From assembly GCF_008080435.1 (NCBI RefSeq), contig NZ_VRKN01000002.1:62001-126000 (forward strand): a stretch of 64,000 bases of DNA. Direction: 5' to 3'. Under the pieces are notes generated by a model. It was given only the letters and a program-made list of their open reading frames with translations, made no database searches and was not told the DNA's origin. The position numbers were made by a program, and so were the translations under genes. Below, piece after piece: positions 35,482-45,500 of this stretch (its first letter is position 1; each line of letters starts with the position of its first letter). This DNA comes from Enterobacter asburiae. GTDB taxonomy: Bacteria; Pseudomonadota; Gammaproteobacteria; Enterobacterales; Enterobacteriaceae.

Positions 35482-36618
35482 TTACCAGGTATGAATGTCG
35501 CGCGCCGTATCCGTCATGTAGCGAACGCCACTGATGGTTGGCAGCAACTGGTTGATCAGACGGTTCCAGCGGGCAACCGGCGCGGTGGTGACATACACCA
35601 CATCGTATGGCTGGAGACGGAACTCCGTTGCCATCACCAGAGAGGTCGCATCGGACATATCCAGCTGGTAGATGTTGGCAATCTTGCCTTTCGTACCCTC
35701 GCCTTTCAGCGGACGGATAACGAAGATACCGCTGGCGTTCGACGAGGTCAGGTCGATGCCTTCCGCATTGCCCAGCGCTTCGGTCAGGGTCATACCGCTG
35801 AAGTCCATTTTGAGGGTGCTCTGTTTCTTCACTTCACCCATCACGAAGACTTTCAGATCGTCGTTGCGCGGTACGTAGAGAATGTCGCCCGGATACAGCA
35901 GGCGGTTCTGGGTCAGATCGCCGTTTTGCATCAGCGCCTGCAGCGAAATGCGCTGCTCTTTGCCTTCGTGGGTCAGGACCACGTTGCGCCAGTCAGCACC
36001 GTCGGTTAACCCGCCCGCGGCGTTAATGGCATCCAGTACGGTCAGAGGAACGTTGGTGATGGCCTGCTGGCCGGATTTGTTCACCTGGCCGGAGATATAG
36101 GCTTTTTGCGAGCGGAATGCGGCGATATTAACGTCCACCTGCGGATCGGCGATGTACTGCGCTAAGCGGCCGGTAATATCACTACGGATCTCGGCAAGCG
36201 TTTTCCCTGCAACATGGACTTTACCAATGTAGGGATAGAACATGGTGCCATCTGACTGCACCCAGTTACCGGTGTCGCTTGAGCTGCGGTACTGGCCTGC
36301 TGGCGTGGTCAGTTCGGGGTGGTCCCAGACGGTCACGTTGATCACGTCACCCGGACCCACGCGGTACTGGTAGGACGCAATTTCCTGGTCCAATGACATA
36401 TTCGGCTGGGCAACATTCGGACGTGGACGTAATTGTTCGACCAGACGAGGCGTAAGTGGATAAACATTCACCATTTTGTCGAGATCAAAATCGGCATCCT
36501 GTTGCTTGATCACATCCTTACCCATTGTTGACATATTGCTGCCGGGAAAGACCGTGCAACCACTCATCAAGGTCACAGACACCAATAATGGCATCAATTT
36601 CATTTTGGATTTCATCAT
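35482..36618 (-). CDS. wza: Wza, outer-membrane polysaccharide export lipoprotein
   Basis: Wza forms the octameric outer-membrane channel through which colanic acid leaves the cell. The 378-residue protein has a lipoprotein signal, [21 protein letters not shown], with the lipidated Cys at residue 21. [20 protein letters not shown] near 84-103 is the Poly_export domain, SLBB-type ligand-binding repeats follow near 170-330, and the last 30 residues ([31 protein letters not shown]) form the amphipathic helix that makes the outer-membrane barrel. It is the first gene of the colanic acid operon, about 180 bases after the JUMPStart/ops element and 460 after the candidate RcsAB box. Confidence 0.97.
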   Translation of the reverse strand: MMKSKMKLMPLLVSVTLMSGCTVFPGSNMSTMGKDVIKQQDADFDLDKMVNVYPLTPRLVEQLRPRPNVAQPNMSLDQEIASYQYRVGPGDVINVTVWDHPELTTPAGQYRSSSDTGNWVQSDGTMFYPYIGKVHVAGKTLAEIRSDITGRLAQYIADPQVDVNIAAFRSQKAYISGQVNKSGQQAITNVPLTVLDAINAAGGLTDGADWRNVVLTHEGKEQRISLQALMQNGDLTQNRLLYPGDILYVPRNDDLKVFVMGEVKKQSTLKMDFSGMTLTEALGNAEGIDLTSSNASGIFVIRPLKGEGTKGKIANIYQLDMSDATSLVMATEFRLQPYDVVYVTTAPVARWNRLINQLLPTISGVRYMTDTARDIHTW

Positions 36619-36796
36619 TGATTATTTATCACTTTGGCAGAGTAATTATCCTGTGCAATTTAAATAAGCTCGAGTCGTATTGGGTTTCAGCATGCAGTTA
36701 ATCAAATAGAAATATAACTGGCATCAGTCCTAAAAAAAGCTTATTCATCCATTGGCTATTGACAGAATAATCGAGGCTGATTCACACGCTTTCAGG

Positions 36797-36834
36797 CACG
36801 CTACCGCCCTTGGCTTTCAGTTACCAATCCACTG
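36797..36834 (-). promoter_or_regulatory. JUMPStart element with ops site (colanic acid operon)
   Basis: A second JUMPStart-like stretch of 38 bases on the minus strand. The ops motif GGCGGTAGCGTG (36797-36808) is perfect; the rest differs at several places from the copy at 12665-12703. RfaH should load here and allow RNA polymerase to run through the roughly 22-kb wza-wcaM operon. Confidence 0.93.
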
Positions 36835-37075
36835 ACTAAACAATGTGTTATGGATAGACACCCTCTTGAGCAAGGTCTTCATGAAATATATCAGTCGCTT
36901 AAGAAACCCGACGGATAATGAATAACCATCCCTGAAGACCGAACATAAATAGCAACACCGAGATTTAACATTTGATGCTGGGAGAATTGTTGCAGCTAAC
37001 CTAATAGCAGGCAAGGAGACAACTGTCCTAATATCGGTTTTTAAGATTAATATTAAGAGCAAATTTTTGACCTTT

Positions 37076-37089
37076 TAGGATTTTCTTTA
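37076..37089 (-). promoter_or_regulatory. Candidate RcsAB box for wza
   Basis: The minus strand reads TAAAGAAAATCCTA, close to the RcsA-RcsB site upstream of wza in other enterics and to the TaAGaatatTCctA consensus. It lies about 460 bases before the wza start. The RcsA-RcsB heterodimer activates colanic acid synthesis from such a site in response to envelope stress. No binding data are available here. Confidence 0.8.
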
Positions 37090-37310
37090 TATTGACAAAA
37101 AGAGACTAAAAACCATTAACTGCGATATATCCTAAAATGCTTTCTTTGTAATTAAATATACGTATTTCGCTTATTTACACCCTATTGAGAATGCTCTCTT
37201 TTTTACCCGTCGTATTAAGAGAAATCTCAGCCCGGCATTGCAATTTCCCCCAGCTTTATCCATGATCGAAGTGTGACATTCGTCATATAACAGAAGGTAT
37301 TGCTATTACT

Positions 37311-38894
37311 ATGGAATGGATTGCCGATCCCTCAATCTGGGCCGGGCTGGTTACGCTGGTCGTCATCGAGTTAGTGCTCGGGATTGATAATCTGGTCTTT
37401 ATCGCTATCCTCGCTGAAAAACTGCCCCCTTCCCAGCGCGACCGCGCGCGCGTGACGGGTCTGCTGCTGGCGATGGTGATGCGGTTACTGCTGCTGGCCT
37501 CTATCTCCTGGCTGGTCACGCTCACTCAGCCTCTGTTCTCCATTCACGGTCTGAGTTTTAGCGCCCGCGATCTGATCATGCTCTTCGGCGGGTTGTTCCT
37601 GCTGTTCAAAGCCACGGTAGAACTCAACGAGCGACTGGAAGGCAAAGACAGCGAGAACCCGACCCAGCGCCGTGGAGCGAAATTCTGGCCGGTAGTGGCG
37701 CAAATCGTGGTGCTGGATGCGGTCTTCTCCCTGGACTCGGTGATCACCGCCGTCGGGATGGTGGACCACCTTGCGGTGATGATGGCCGCGGTGATTATTG
37801 CCATCACGCTGATGGTCATGGCCAGCAAGGCGCTGACCCGCTTTGTGAACAGTCACCCGACCATCGTGATCCTCTGTCTGAGCTTCCTGTTGATGATTGG
37901 CTTTAGCCTGGTGGCCGACGGGTTTGGCTTCCATATTCCGAAAGGCTACCTGTATGCCGCCATTGGATTCTCCGTCATGATTGAAGCGCTTAACCAGCTG
38001 GCGATATTTAACCGCCGCCGCTTCCTTTCTGCGAATCAGACCCTGCGTCAGCGTACGGCCGACACGGTTATGCGCCTGTTAAGTGGTAAGAAAGAGGATG
38101 CGGAGCTGGATGCCGAATCCTCCGCCATGCTGGCCGATCACAGCGACGGGCTGATCTTTGACCCGCAGGAACGACGGATGATCGAGCGGGTGCTCAATCT
38201 GAATCAGCGGACGGTCAGCAGCATCATGACGTCGCGGCATGACATTGAACATATCGACCTGACGGCACCGGAAGAGCACATTCGCGCCCTGCTGGATAAA
38301 AACCAGCATACCCGCGTGGTGGTGACCGGCGGTGAAGAGGAAGAGGAGCTGCTGGGCGTGGTGCACGTTATTGACCTGCTCCAGCAGCAGCTGCACGGCG
38401 AGGCGCTCAATCTGCGCGCCCTGGTTCGCCAGCCGCTGGTTTTCCCTGAGGGGCTACCGTTGCTTTCCGCCCTTGAGCAATTCCGTAACGCGCGCACGCA
38501 CTTTGCCTTCGTAGTCGATGAATTTGGTTCGGTGGAAGGGCTGGTCACGCTCAGCGACGTGATGGAAACCATTGCCGGTAATTTGCCTAACGAGGTGGAT
38601 GAGATTGACGCCCGCCATGACATTCAGAAAAACGCAGACGGTTCGTGGACGGCTAACGGCCATATGCCGCTTGAAGACCTGGTGCAATATGTGCCGCTGC
38701 CGCTGGATGAAAAACGGGAATATCACACTATTGCCGGTCTGCTGATGGAGTATTTACAGCGTATCCCGCAGCCGGGGGAAGAGGTTCAGGTGGGCGACTA
38801 TCTGCTCAAAACGCTGCAAATTGAAAATCATCGCGTGCAGAAGGTTCAGCTCATTCCACTGCGAGATGAGGAAGAGCTGGATTTTGAGGTGTAA
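37311..38894 (+). CDS. yegH: YegH, TerC-type membrane protein with CBS and CorC domains
   Basis: The 527-residue protein, same length as in E. coli, has a TerC-family N-terminal membrane part of about seven helices ([39 protein letters not shown], with the conserved acidic E-x-V-L-x-x-D-N site at residues 20-30), then two CBS domains near 300-425 ([16 protein letters not shown] onwards) and a CorC_HlyC domain in the last 90 residues. The function is not established; TerC relatives are linked to metal-ion export, and the CBS pair may bind an adenine nucleotide. It is divergent from wza and convergent with asmA, with a BIME repeat at its end. Confidence 0.95.
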   Translation: MEWIADPSIWAGLVTLVVIELVLGIDNLVFIAILAEKLPPSQRDRARVTGLLLAMVMRLLLLASISWLVTLTQPLFSIHGLSFSARDLIMLFGGLFLLFKATVELNERLEGKDSENPTQRRGAKFWPVVAQIVVLDAVFSLDSVITAVGMVDHLAVMMAAVIIAITLMVMASKALTRFVNSHPTIVILCLSFLLMIGFSLVADGFGFHIPKGYLYAAIGFSVMIEALNQLAIFNRRRFLSANQTLRQRTADTVMRLLSGKKEDAELDAESSAMLADHSDGLIFDPQERRMIERVLNLNQRTVSSIMTSRHDIEHIDLTAPEEHIRALLDKNQHTRVVVTGGEEEEELLGVVHVIDLLQQQLHGEALNLRALVRQPLVFPEGLPLLSALEQFRNARTHFAFVVDEFGSVEGLVTLSDVMETIAGNLPNEVDEIDARHDIQKNADGSWTANGHMPLEDLVQYVPLPLDEKREYHTIAGLLMEYLQRIPQPGEEVQVGDYLLKTLQIENHRVQKVQLIPLRDEEELDFEV

Positions 38895-38924
38895 AAAAGC
38901 CCGGTGGCGCTGCGCTTACCGGGC
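38894..38924 (-). terminator. REP hairpin with T-run: probable terminator of asmA
   Basis: On the minus strand, GCCCGGT and ACCGGGC arms (38899-38924) are followed directly by six T (38893-38898 region), which makes a REP unit look like a rho-independent terminator for the asmA side. On the plus strand the hairpin lies a few bases after the yegH stop but lacks a T-run. Confidence 0.7.
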
Positions 38925-38965
38925 CTGCGGTGTCTGGGCCGGGTAAGGCAAGGCCGCCACCCGGC
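38899..38965. repeat. BIME: two REP units between yegH and asmA
   Basis: Two REP-like palindromes in inverted order (38899-38924 and 38939-38964) fill the gap between the convergent genes. The arms GCCCGGT/ACCGGGC and CCGGGT/ACCCGG with GGCGC or GGCCGCC centres are of the enterobacterial REP type. Confidence 0.88.
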
Positions 38966-38975
38966 ACAACGGACA

Positions 38976-40826
38976 TCAAAGCTTATCCAACAGCTTCTTC
39001 ACATCCTTGCCGTCCTGTGACTCTTTATTACGATCCGCCCAGCCGCTAAGCCGACGTTTCGCCTCATCCTGCAGATGTTTACGCAGGATCTGATCCACCT
39101 GCAGGCTGTAATTCAGAGCCTGCCATTTGCCATATACGGTCAGCGGGACCGGCGTCTCTTTCAGGAAGTCGATGAGCTTGCTTTCACCCTGCCAGCCGGA
39201 AAGTACCCGCACGTTAAAGCGCGTGTCCGCCGTCTCTTTCACCAGATCCAGCTTACCTTCACCCGTCATTGATAACAGTGAAGAGGTACCCTGCATTCCG
39301 TCGAGAGAGAGTTGGCCGTTGTCCAGCGTCAGGTCGGTGGTGAAGCTGTCGAGGCGCGTGGCGCTGTCGTAATTATCCTGGGCTTTCACATCGCTGCTGC
39401 GCTCGACCGCCTGCTGCACCAGTTGCTGGAAGTTAAGCCCTTCCATGCGGGAGTTTTTCAGATCAAGATGCGCCTGCCCCTGCCACTCGCGGCGGAAAGC
39501 ATCCGCATCAATTTTCGTGCCGGAGAAGTCACCCGCAAGCGTCAACTGCCCCGTCAGGGATATCGGGTAGTTAAACGCTTTCAGGATGGTACCTATCTCA
39601 ACGTTGTCGAGACGCGGCTGGAATTCGGCGCTGGCAACGTCTTTACGGACATCCAGCGTGCCGGGCAGCGAGAGGTTCCCTGCGCCCATCTTACCGCTCA
39701 GTTCGGAGATCACCAGCAAACCGTTATGGTTAAACATCTGGCTGCTCACGTCGGTAAAATCAATGCCGCGCCAGCGCAGGCTATTGGCTTTCAGCAGAAT
39801 ATCCGCCGTGAATCCGCGCAGGGCGTTATAGTCAGGTTGATCAAGATTAGACGAGATAACCGGACGTGAAACCGGGGCCTGGCTTTGCCCCGTCTGCGTG
39901 GCATCGCTGTCCGTGGCGCTGGCTGGCAGCGGTGGCAGCAGGTTTTCCAGATTGAGCTTGTCAAACTGCAGATTCAGCACCCACTTCGGCTTCTCTTCGA
40001 GCGTAACGCTCGCCTGCCCCTTCAGGCTACTGTCATTGGCCTGCAGAGTGAGATTATTCAGCTCCAGCTGCTTTTGTTCTTCACGCCACACGGCCTGCAG
40101 CGTTCCCTGCCCGGTGATCCCCTGGGTGGGAAGATCGGCACCCGTCAGCTGCCAGTCCAGCTGCTGGATGTCGGCCGTAAGCTGATGCGGATAGTCTGAG
40201 GCGTTGACGCTGGCATTCAGCGACAGGGTCAAATCGCGCTGATCGCGGTTCACGCGCCCGCTAAATTCCACCGACGCAAGATGGTGAGCATCCTGCTCCA
40301 TCTGCAGGTTAATGTTGCGAACGGTCACCTGCTCCTGGCGCTCATGCTGGAAAACCAACACGCTATCGGCAACTTTCAGCTTGCCGATATCAAAGGACCA
40401 GCCAGTATCGGACGGTTCATCAGGAAGGGTATTTTCGCGCGGCGCAACCGGCGCATTTGCATCACGCACGGCTTCGGATTGCGGTGTGAGCTGAATCACC
40501 GCGCCTTTCAGCATCACCTGTTTAACCTGCAGCTGATGGGAAATGAGCGGGATTAGCGCCACATCAAGGCGCATGTTGTCTGCGGACACCAGCGGCTGGG
40601 ACGCCCCCGGCGCCGTGAGCGACATGCGGCCAGAGAGAATACTGAGCTGCGGCCAGACGTGCCAGCGTAGCGACCCGTCAAGCTTCAGTTGATAACCACT
40701 GCGTACCTCGACCTGCCGCACCATGTAAGCGCGGAAATCGTTGGGGTTAACCAGCAGAACCAACGCCGAAAGGCCAGCCACCAGCACCACCAGCAAAATC
40801 ATCAGCGTTGTCAGAACTCTTCTCAT
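38976..40826 (-). CDS. asmA: AsmA, envelope assembly protein
   Basis: AsmA is an inner-membrane anchored periplasmic protein first found through suppressors of misfolded OmpF; AsmA-like proteins are now linked to phospholipid movement between the membranes. The 616-residue protein has an N-terminal membrane anchor (VLTTLMILLVVLVAGLSALVLLVN, residues 4-27) followed by LNDF-like NPNDFRAYMVRQVEVRSGYQL, the conserved start of the AsmA domain. Long beta-rich stretches make up the rest, with the C-terminal AsmA block NFQQLVQQAVER near 480. It is 22 bases after dcd in the same direction, as in E. coli. Confidence 0.96.
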   Translation of the reverse strand: MRRVLTTLMILLVVLVAGLSALVLLVNPNDFRAYMVRQVEVRSGYQLKLDGSLRWHVWPQLSILSGRMSLTAPGASQPLVSADNMRLDVALIPLISHQLQVKQVMLKGAVIQLTPQSEAVRDANAPVAPRENTLPDEPSDTGWSFDIGKLKVADSVLVFQHERQEQVTVRNINLQMEQDAHHLASVEFSGRVNRDQRDLTLSLNASVNASDYPHQLTADIQQLDWQLTGADLPTQGITGQGTLQAVWREEQKQLELNNLTLQANDSSLKGQASVTLEEKPKWVLNLQFDKLNLENLLPPLPASATDSDATQTGQSQAPVSRPVISSNLDQPDYNALRGFTADILLKANSLRWRGIDFTDVSSQMFNHNGLLVISELSGKMGAGNLSLPGTLDVRKDVASAEFQPRLDNVEIGTILKAFNYPISLTGQLTLAGDFSGTKIDADAFRREWQGQAHLDLKNSRMEGLNFQQLVQQAVERSSDVKAQDNYDSATRLDSFTTDLTLDNGQLSLDGMQGTSSLLSMTGEGKLDLVKETADTRFNVRVLSGWQGESKLIDFLKETPVPLTVYGKWQALNYSLQVDQILRKHLQDEAKRRLSGWADRNKESQDGKDVKKLLDKL

Positions 40827-40848
40827 AGCATCCTCAATGGGCTAACGA

Positions 40849-41430
40849 TCAGTCTTTATCAATACGGCTGGCAACCGCGCCCTGCTGGTCGCGATATTTT
40901 GCGTCCTGCCGACGGTTATAAGGACGATCTGCCGGGCCTGACAGCGGTTCAAAGCTTAACGCGCCGATCATCATGCCCGGACGCAGCGCCAGCGGCAATT
41001 TACCGGCATTGAAGAATTCCAGTACGATACGCCCCGACCAGCCTGGATCGATACGGTGCGCGGTTACGTGAACCATCAGTCCCAGTCGCGCCAGCGAAGA
41101 ACGGCCATCAAGCCAGCCGACCAGGTCCGGAGGCAGGGTGACGGATTCAAACGTCACCGCCAGGGCCAGTTCACCCGGATGCAGATAAAAGGCTTCCCCC
41201 TCGTCGATGACGATTTCGTCACTCATCACGCGATCAAGCGCGGCGCTGACTTCATCTTTCGGCCCGCTAAGGTCGATGAACGGTGCGGTATGACCGCTAA
41301 AGGTACGGAATTTATTCCCTAACCGTACATCAACGGTCACGCCATTGATACGCTCAACAGGTGGACGTGGGGTAATAGACAAACGGCCTTCATCCAGCCA
41401 GGCTTCTATATCGCGATCACAAAGACGCAT
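40849..41430 (-). CDS. dcd: dCTP deaminase Dcd
   Basis: Dcd deaminates dCTP to dUTP, the main source of dUMP for thymidylate synthesis in enterics. ATG 41430 gives 193 residues, the E. coli length, beginning [19 protein letters not shown], with AAAGGAG seven to eight bases upstream; the frame up to 41448 would add six codons across the ribosome site. [23 protein letters not shown] near residues 109-131 is the active-site region with the trimer-forming loop, and [11 protein letters not shown] closes the protein. It stands between udk (91-base gap) and asmA. Confidence 0.97.
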   Translation of the reverse strand: MRLCDRDIEAWLDEGRLSITPRPPVERINGVTVDVRLGNKFRTFSGHTAPFIDLSGPKDEVSAALDRVMSDEIVIDEGEAFYLHPGELALAVTFESVTLPPDLVGWLDGRSSLARLGLMVHVTAHRIDPGWSGRIVLEFFNAGKLPLALRPGMMIGALSFEPLSGPADRPYNRRQDAKYRDQQGAVASRIDKD

Positions 41431-41521
41431 GGCACTTTCTCCTTTCATGCATCGTCCCCTGAGGCGGTAAGCACTCAGGGTAAAACCAGGTTATCTCTGA
41501 ACGGTACACAATTCACGCGGC

Positions 41522-42163
41522 TTATTCAAAAAACTGGCTGATTTTCGCTTTTAAGATATCAATAGCAATGCGGTTTTTACCCCCGCGCGGCACGATGATA
41601 TCGGCGTATTGTTTGGATGGCTCAATAAACTGCAGGAACATTGGGCGGACCGTTTTCTGGTATTGCGCCATGACGGAGTCCATCGAACGGCCGCGTTCAT
41701 TCACGTCACGCTTGATACGGCGCATCAGGCAGATATCCAGCGGGGTATCAACGAAAATCGAGAAGTTCATGGATTCACGCAGGCGAGCGTCGGTCAGAAG
41801 CAGGATGCCTTCAAGGATAATGACCTTTTTCGGCTCGATGCGGATGGTTTCCTGCGTACGGGTGTGTTCTACGTAACTGTAAACGGGCAGCTCAATCGCC
41901 TGGCCGCTCTTAAGCGCTTCTAAATGCTGGAACAGCAAGCTGTGATCCATTGCATTGGGGTGGTCATAGTTGGTTTTGACGCGCTCTTCCATCGACAGAT
42001 GGGATTGATCTTTGTAATAGCTGTCTTCGGGAATGACGCCGATATGCTCATCACCTACTTGTTCACGCAGTTCGCGATAAAGCGTACTGGCAATTAGACT
42101 TTTACCTGAAGCCGATGCGCCGGCGATGCCTATAATGACGCACTGATGAGACTTATCAGTCAT
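41522..42163 (-). CDS. udk: Uridine/cytidine kinase Udk
   Basis: Udk phosphorylates uridine and cytidine with GTP as the preferred donor, in pyrimidine salvage. The 213-residue protein, same length as in E. coli, has the P-loop GASASGKS at residues 15-22, [29 protein letters not shown] near 46-74 for nucleoside binding, and the lid region [17 protein letters not shown] near 148-164. It is the first gene of the udk-dcd-asmA group. A candidate -10 (TATAAT) lies about 65 bases upstream of the start. Confidence 0.97.
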   Translation of the reverse strand: MTDKSHQCVIIGIAGASASGKSLIASTLYRELREQVGDEHIGVIPEDSYYKDQSHLSMEERVKTNYDHPNAMDHSLLFQHLEALKSGQAIELPVYSYVEHTRTQETIRIEPKKVIILEGILLLTDARLRESMNFSIFVDTPLDICLMRRIKRDVNERGRSMDSVMAQYQKTVRPMFLQFIEPSKQYADIIVPRGGKNRIAIDILKAKISQFFE

Positions 42164-42506
42164 AAATTTAGCGACCTGATTAACCTGGATGTTAAGGAAG
42201 GACGACGCCGGAGCGTCAAACGCGGCAATTATAGGGATTTCGCGGGCGTGATACCAGTCGAAAGCACAGGTTCTGCGAGACTGGCCGAAAAGTGGCGCTT
42301 TATTCCCTGAGTGAAATTTAAATGGGCGTTTTTTCAGCGTTTAACAGGTTTTTTTCATGGAGCCTCTATTTAATAAGTCTGTGGTGTCAAATTCTGAGCG
42401 GTCACCATATGAATTGTAAATTGTTTGTACTAGCATAAACCAAATTATCAAATTCACGCGTTCGGACATCTTCCCTGACGGCATGGCGTCTCTGGATAAA
42501 GCGGTA
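42164..42506. other. Divergent control region between udk and dgcE
   Basis: This 343-base gap should carry the promoters for udk (minus) and dgcE (plus). The half towards dgcE is AT-rich. Apart from the udk -10 candidate, I see no operator, hairpin terminator or coding frame that I can support. The ATG at 42483, in frame with dgcE, lies in it. Confidence 0.5.
42228..42233 (-). promoter_or_regulatory. Candidate -10 hexamer of the udk promoter
   Basis: TATAAT on the minus strand, a perfect match to the sigma-70 -10 consensus, about 65 bases before the udk start. No good -35 hexamer is seen 16-18 bases upstream (TGGTAT is the nearest), so the call rests on the -10 alone. Confidence 0.45.
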
Positions 42507-45500
42507 ATGAATAAACAATACCAGCGGGTTTTGGTTACCACCCCACATCCTTTAATACGACTTGTCTGTCTGGGCCTGGTCACCTTTATCTTTACCTTAT
42601 TTTCGCTGGAGCTCACCCGGTTTGGCACCCTGCTGGCCCCGCTCTGGTTCCCCACCGCCATTATGATGGTGGCATTTTACCGCCATGCCGGAAAAATGTG
42701 GCCGGGAATCGCCCTGGCCTGTTCGTTCGGCAATATTCTGGCCACCTGGATGCTGTTTTCGTGGGGATCGATAAGCCTCACCTATACCTCAATTAACGTG
42801 GTTGAGGCCTTTACTGGCGCACTATTGCTGCGCAAATTGCTCCCGTGGTACAACCCGCTGCAGAATCTGAATGACTGGATCCGCGTGGCCCTCGGCAGCG
42901 CAATGATACCGCCGCTGGTGGGCGGCGTCCTGGTGTCTCTGCTGGCCCCCGGCCCTGAACCCCTGCGTAATTTCTTCGTCTGGGTGTTGTCCGAAGCCAT
43001 TGGCGCGCTGGCAGTGGTGCCGCTGGGACTGTTATTTAAACCGCATTATCTGCTGCGCCACCGTGACCCGAGATTGCTGCTGGAAACGCTGACCACCCTG
43101 GCCGTGACGCTGGCCCTCAGCTGGGCAGCCATTACCTGGCTGCCGTGGCCTTTCACCTGCGTTATCGTTTTGCTTATGTGGAGCGCCGTGCGCCTGCCGC
43201 GGATGGAAGCGTTCATGGTGTTTCTGATCACCGTGATGGTTGTGTCGCTGATGATTTCCCGAAACCCTGTGGCGCTGACAACCCAGCACGTCGGGACGAT
43301 GCTTAACGCCCCCTGGCTGCCGTTCCTGATGCTGCTCCTGCCTGCCAACGTGATGACCATGGTGATGTATGCCTTCCGCGCCGAGCGCAAACACATCACC
43401 GAAAGCGAGGAGCGTTTCCGCAATGCGATGGAGTATTCCGCCATCGGTATGGCGCTGGTCAGCATTGAGGGCAAATGGCTTCAGGCTAACAAGGCGCTGT
43501 GCAATTTTCTCGGTTACAGCCAGACGGAACTCCAATCACTGACCTTCCAGCAGCTCACCTGGCCGGAAGATCTGCACACCGACCTGGAGCAGCTCGAACA
43601 GCTGGTCAACGGCGACATCAACACCTACACCCTCGAGAAGCGCTACTACACCCGCGACGGAGAAGTGGTCTGGGCGCTGCTCGCCGTCTCCGTCGTGCGT
43701 CATGCCGACGGCTCGCCGCTCTATTTTATCGCCCAGATTGAAGACATTAACGACCTGAAGCAGACCGAGTGGGTCAATAAACGCCTGATGGAGCGGATTA
43801 CGCTTGCTAACGAAGCGGGCGGCATCGGCATCTGGGAGTGGGATCTGGAGCCAGACATCATCAGCTGGGATAAGCGGATGTTTGAGATGTATGAGATCCC
43901 GCCGCACATCAAGCCCACCTGGCAGCTCTGGCATGACACGATGCTGCCGGAAGATCGTGCCCACGCTGAGAAGGTGCTGCGGGATTCGCTGATATCCCGT
44001 CTACCGTTTAAGCTGGAATTCCGCATCCGCGTGAAGGAAGGCGTTCGCCATATTCGCTCCCTGGCGAACCGGGTGCTCAATAAGCAAGGTGAAGTCGAAC
44101 GGCTGCTCGGTATCAACATGGACATGACCGAGGTTAAGCAGCTCAACGAGGCCCTTTTCCAGGAAAAAGAGCGTCTGCACATCACCCTCGATTCCATCGG
44201 TGAAGCAGTGCTGTGTACCGATATCAACATGAACGTCACCTTCATGAACCCGGTGGCCGAGAAAATGAGCGGCTGGCTGCAGACCGAGGCTATCGGCCAG
44301 CCGATTCTGAAAGTGTTGCACATCACCTTTGGTGAAAAAGGGCCGCTGATGGAGAATATTCACAGCGGCGATATGTCCCGTTCCGATATCGATCAGGACG
44401 TGGTGCTGAACTGCCGTACCGGCGGGAATTTTGATATTCATTACAGCATTACGCCGCTCAGCACGCTGGATGGGCAGAATATTGGCTCGGTTATCGTGAT
44501 TCAGGACGTGACTGAGTCGCGCAAAATGCTGCGTCAGCTGAGTTATAGCGCCTCCCACGATGCCCTGACCCATCTTGCAAACCGGGTCAGCTTCGAAAAT
44601 CATCTGAAACGACTCTTGCAGACCGTTCGCGAAACACACCAGCGTCATGCCCTGGTCTTTATCGATCTCGATCGCTTCAAAGCCGTCAACGATACGGCAG
44701 GCCATGCGGCGGGTGATGCCCTGCTGCGGGAACTCTCTTCCCTGATGTTGACCATGCTCCGCTCCAGCGACGTGCTGGCGCGTCTGGGCGGGGATGAGTT
44801 CGGGTTACTGTTACCGGACTGCAATATTGAAAGCGCGCGCTATATCGCCGGTCGCCTGATCCATACGATCAATGACTATCACTTTATGTGGGAAGGCCGC
44901 CTTCACCGGATCGGCGCCAGCGCAGGTATCACGCTGATTGATGAAAATAACCATCAGGCGTCGGAAGTGATGTCGCAGGCGGATATTGCCTGTTATGCCT
45001 CGAAAAACAGCGGCCGTGGCATGGTAACGGTATACGAACCCCAGCAGGAGCGGGATCACAATACGCGCAGCATGATGTCGCTTGATGAACAATGGCACAT
45101 GATTAAAGACAATCACCTGATGATGATTGCCCGCAGCGTCGCCTCCCCGCGCATTCCGGAGAGCAGTAATTTCTGGCTGCTGTCGTTACGCCTGTGGACC
45201 AGCCAGGGCGAAGTCCAGGAAGAGCATGCCTTCCGCTCCGGGCTGGCGGAGCCTGAGCTTTTGCACGCCCTCGACAGACGTATTTTTAGTGAATTTTTCC
45301 GTGCCTCTGCCGCACAGGTCGCCAGTAAAGGTATGGGGGTGGCACTGCCGCTTTCTGAGGCCGGTTTAGCCAGCGTAACGCTGGTCGATGAACTTCTCGA
45401 CCTGCTGGATAAAAGCCCTATGCCGGGCCGTCTCCTGCATCTGGTTATCTCTGCCGATGTGGTGTGCAGCCCGGATAAAAACCTGCAACGGGGTCTGCAA

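Larger units (their letters stand above)
36619..37310. other. Colanic acid operon control region (no gene)
   Basis: This 692-base AT-rich gap lies between wza and the divergent yegH. It carries the JUMPStart/ops element, the candidate RcsAB box and, towards 37310, the leader of yegH with an AAGG ribosome site. I see no convincing coding frame. The distance between the RcsAB box and the JUMPStart element leaves room for a start site about 100 bases below the box. Confidence 0.7.

Noticed and set aside
36817-37062. Small open frame (81 codons) on the minus strand between the RcsAB box and the JUMPStart element
   Set aside because: It begins with TTG, has no ribosome site, no recognisable protein pattern, and its end runs into the JUMPStart/ops sequence; it is probably an untranslated leader.
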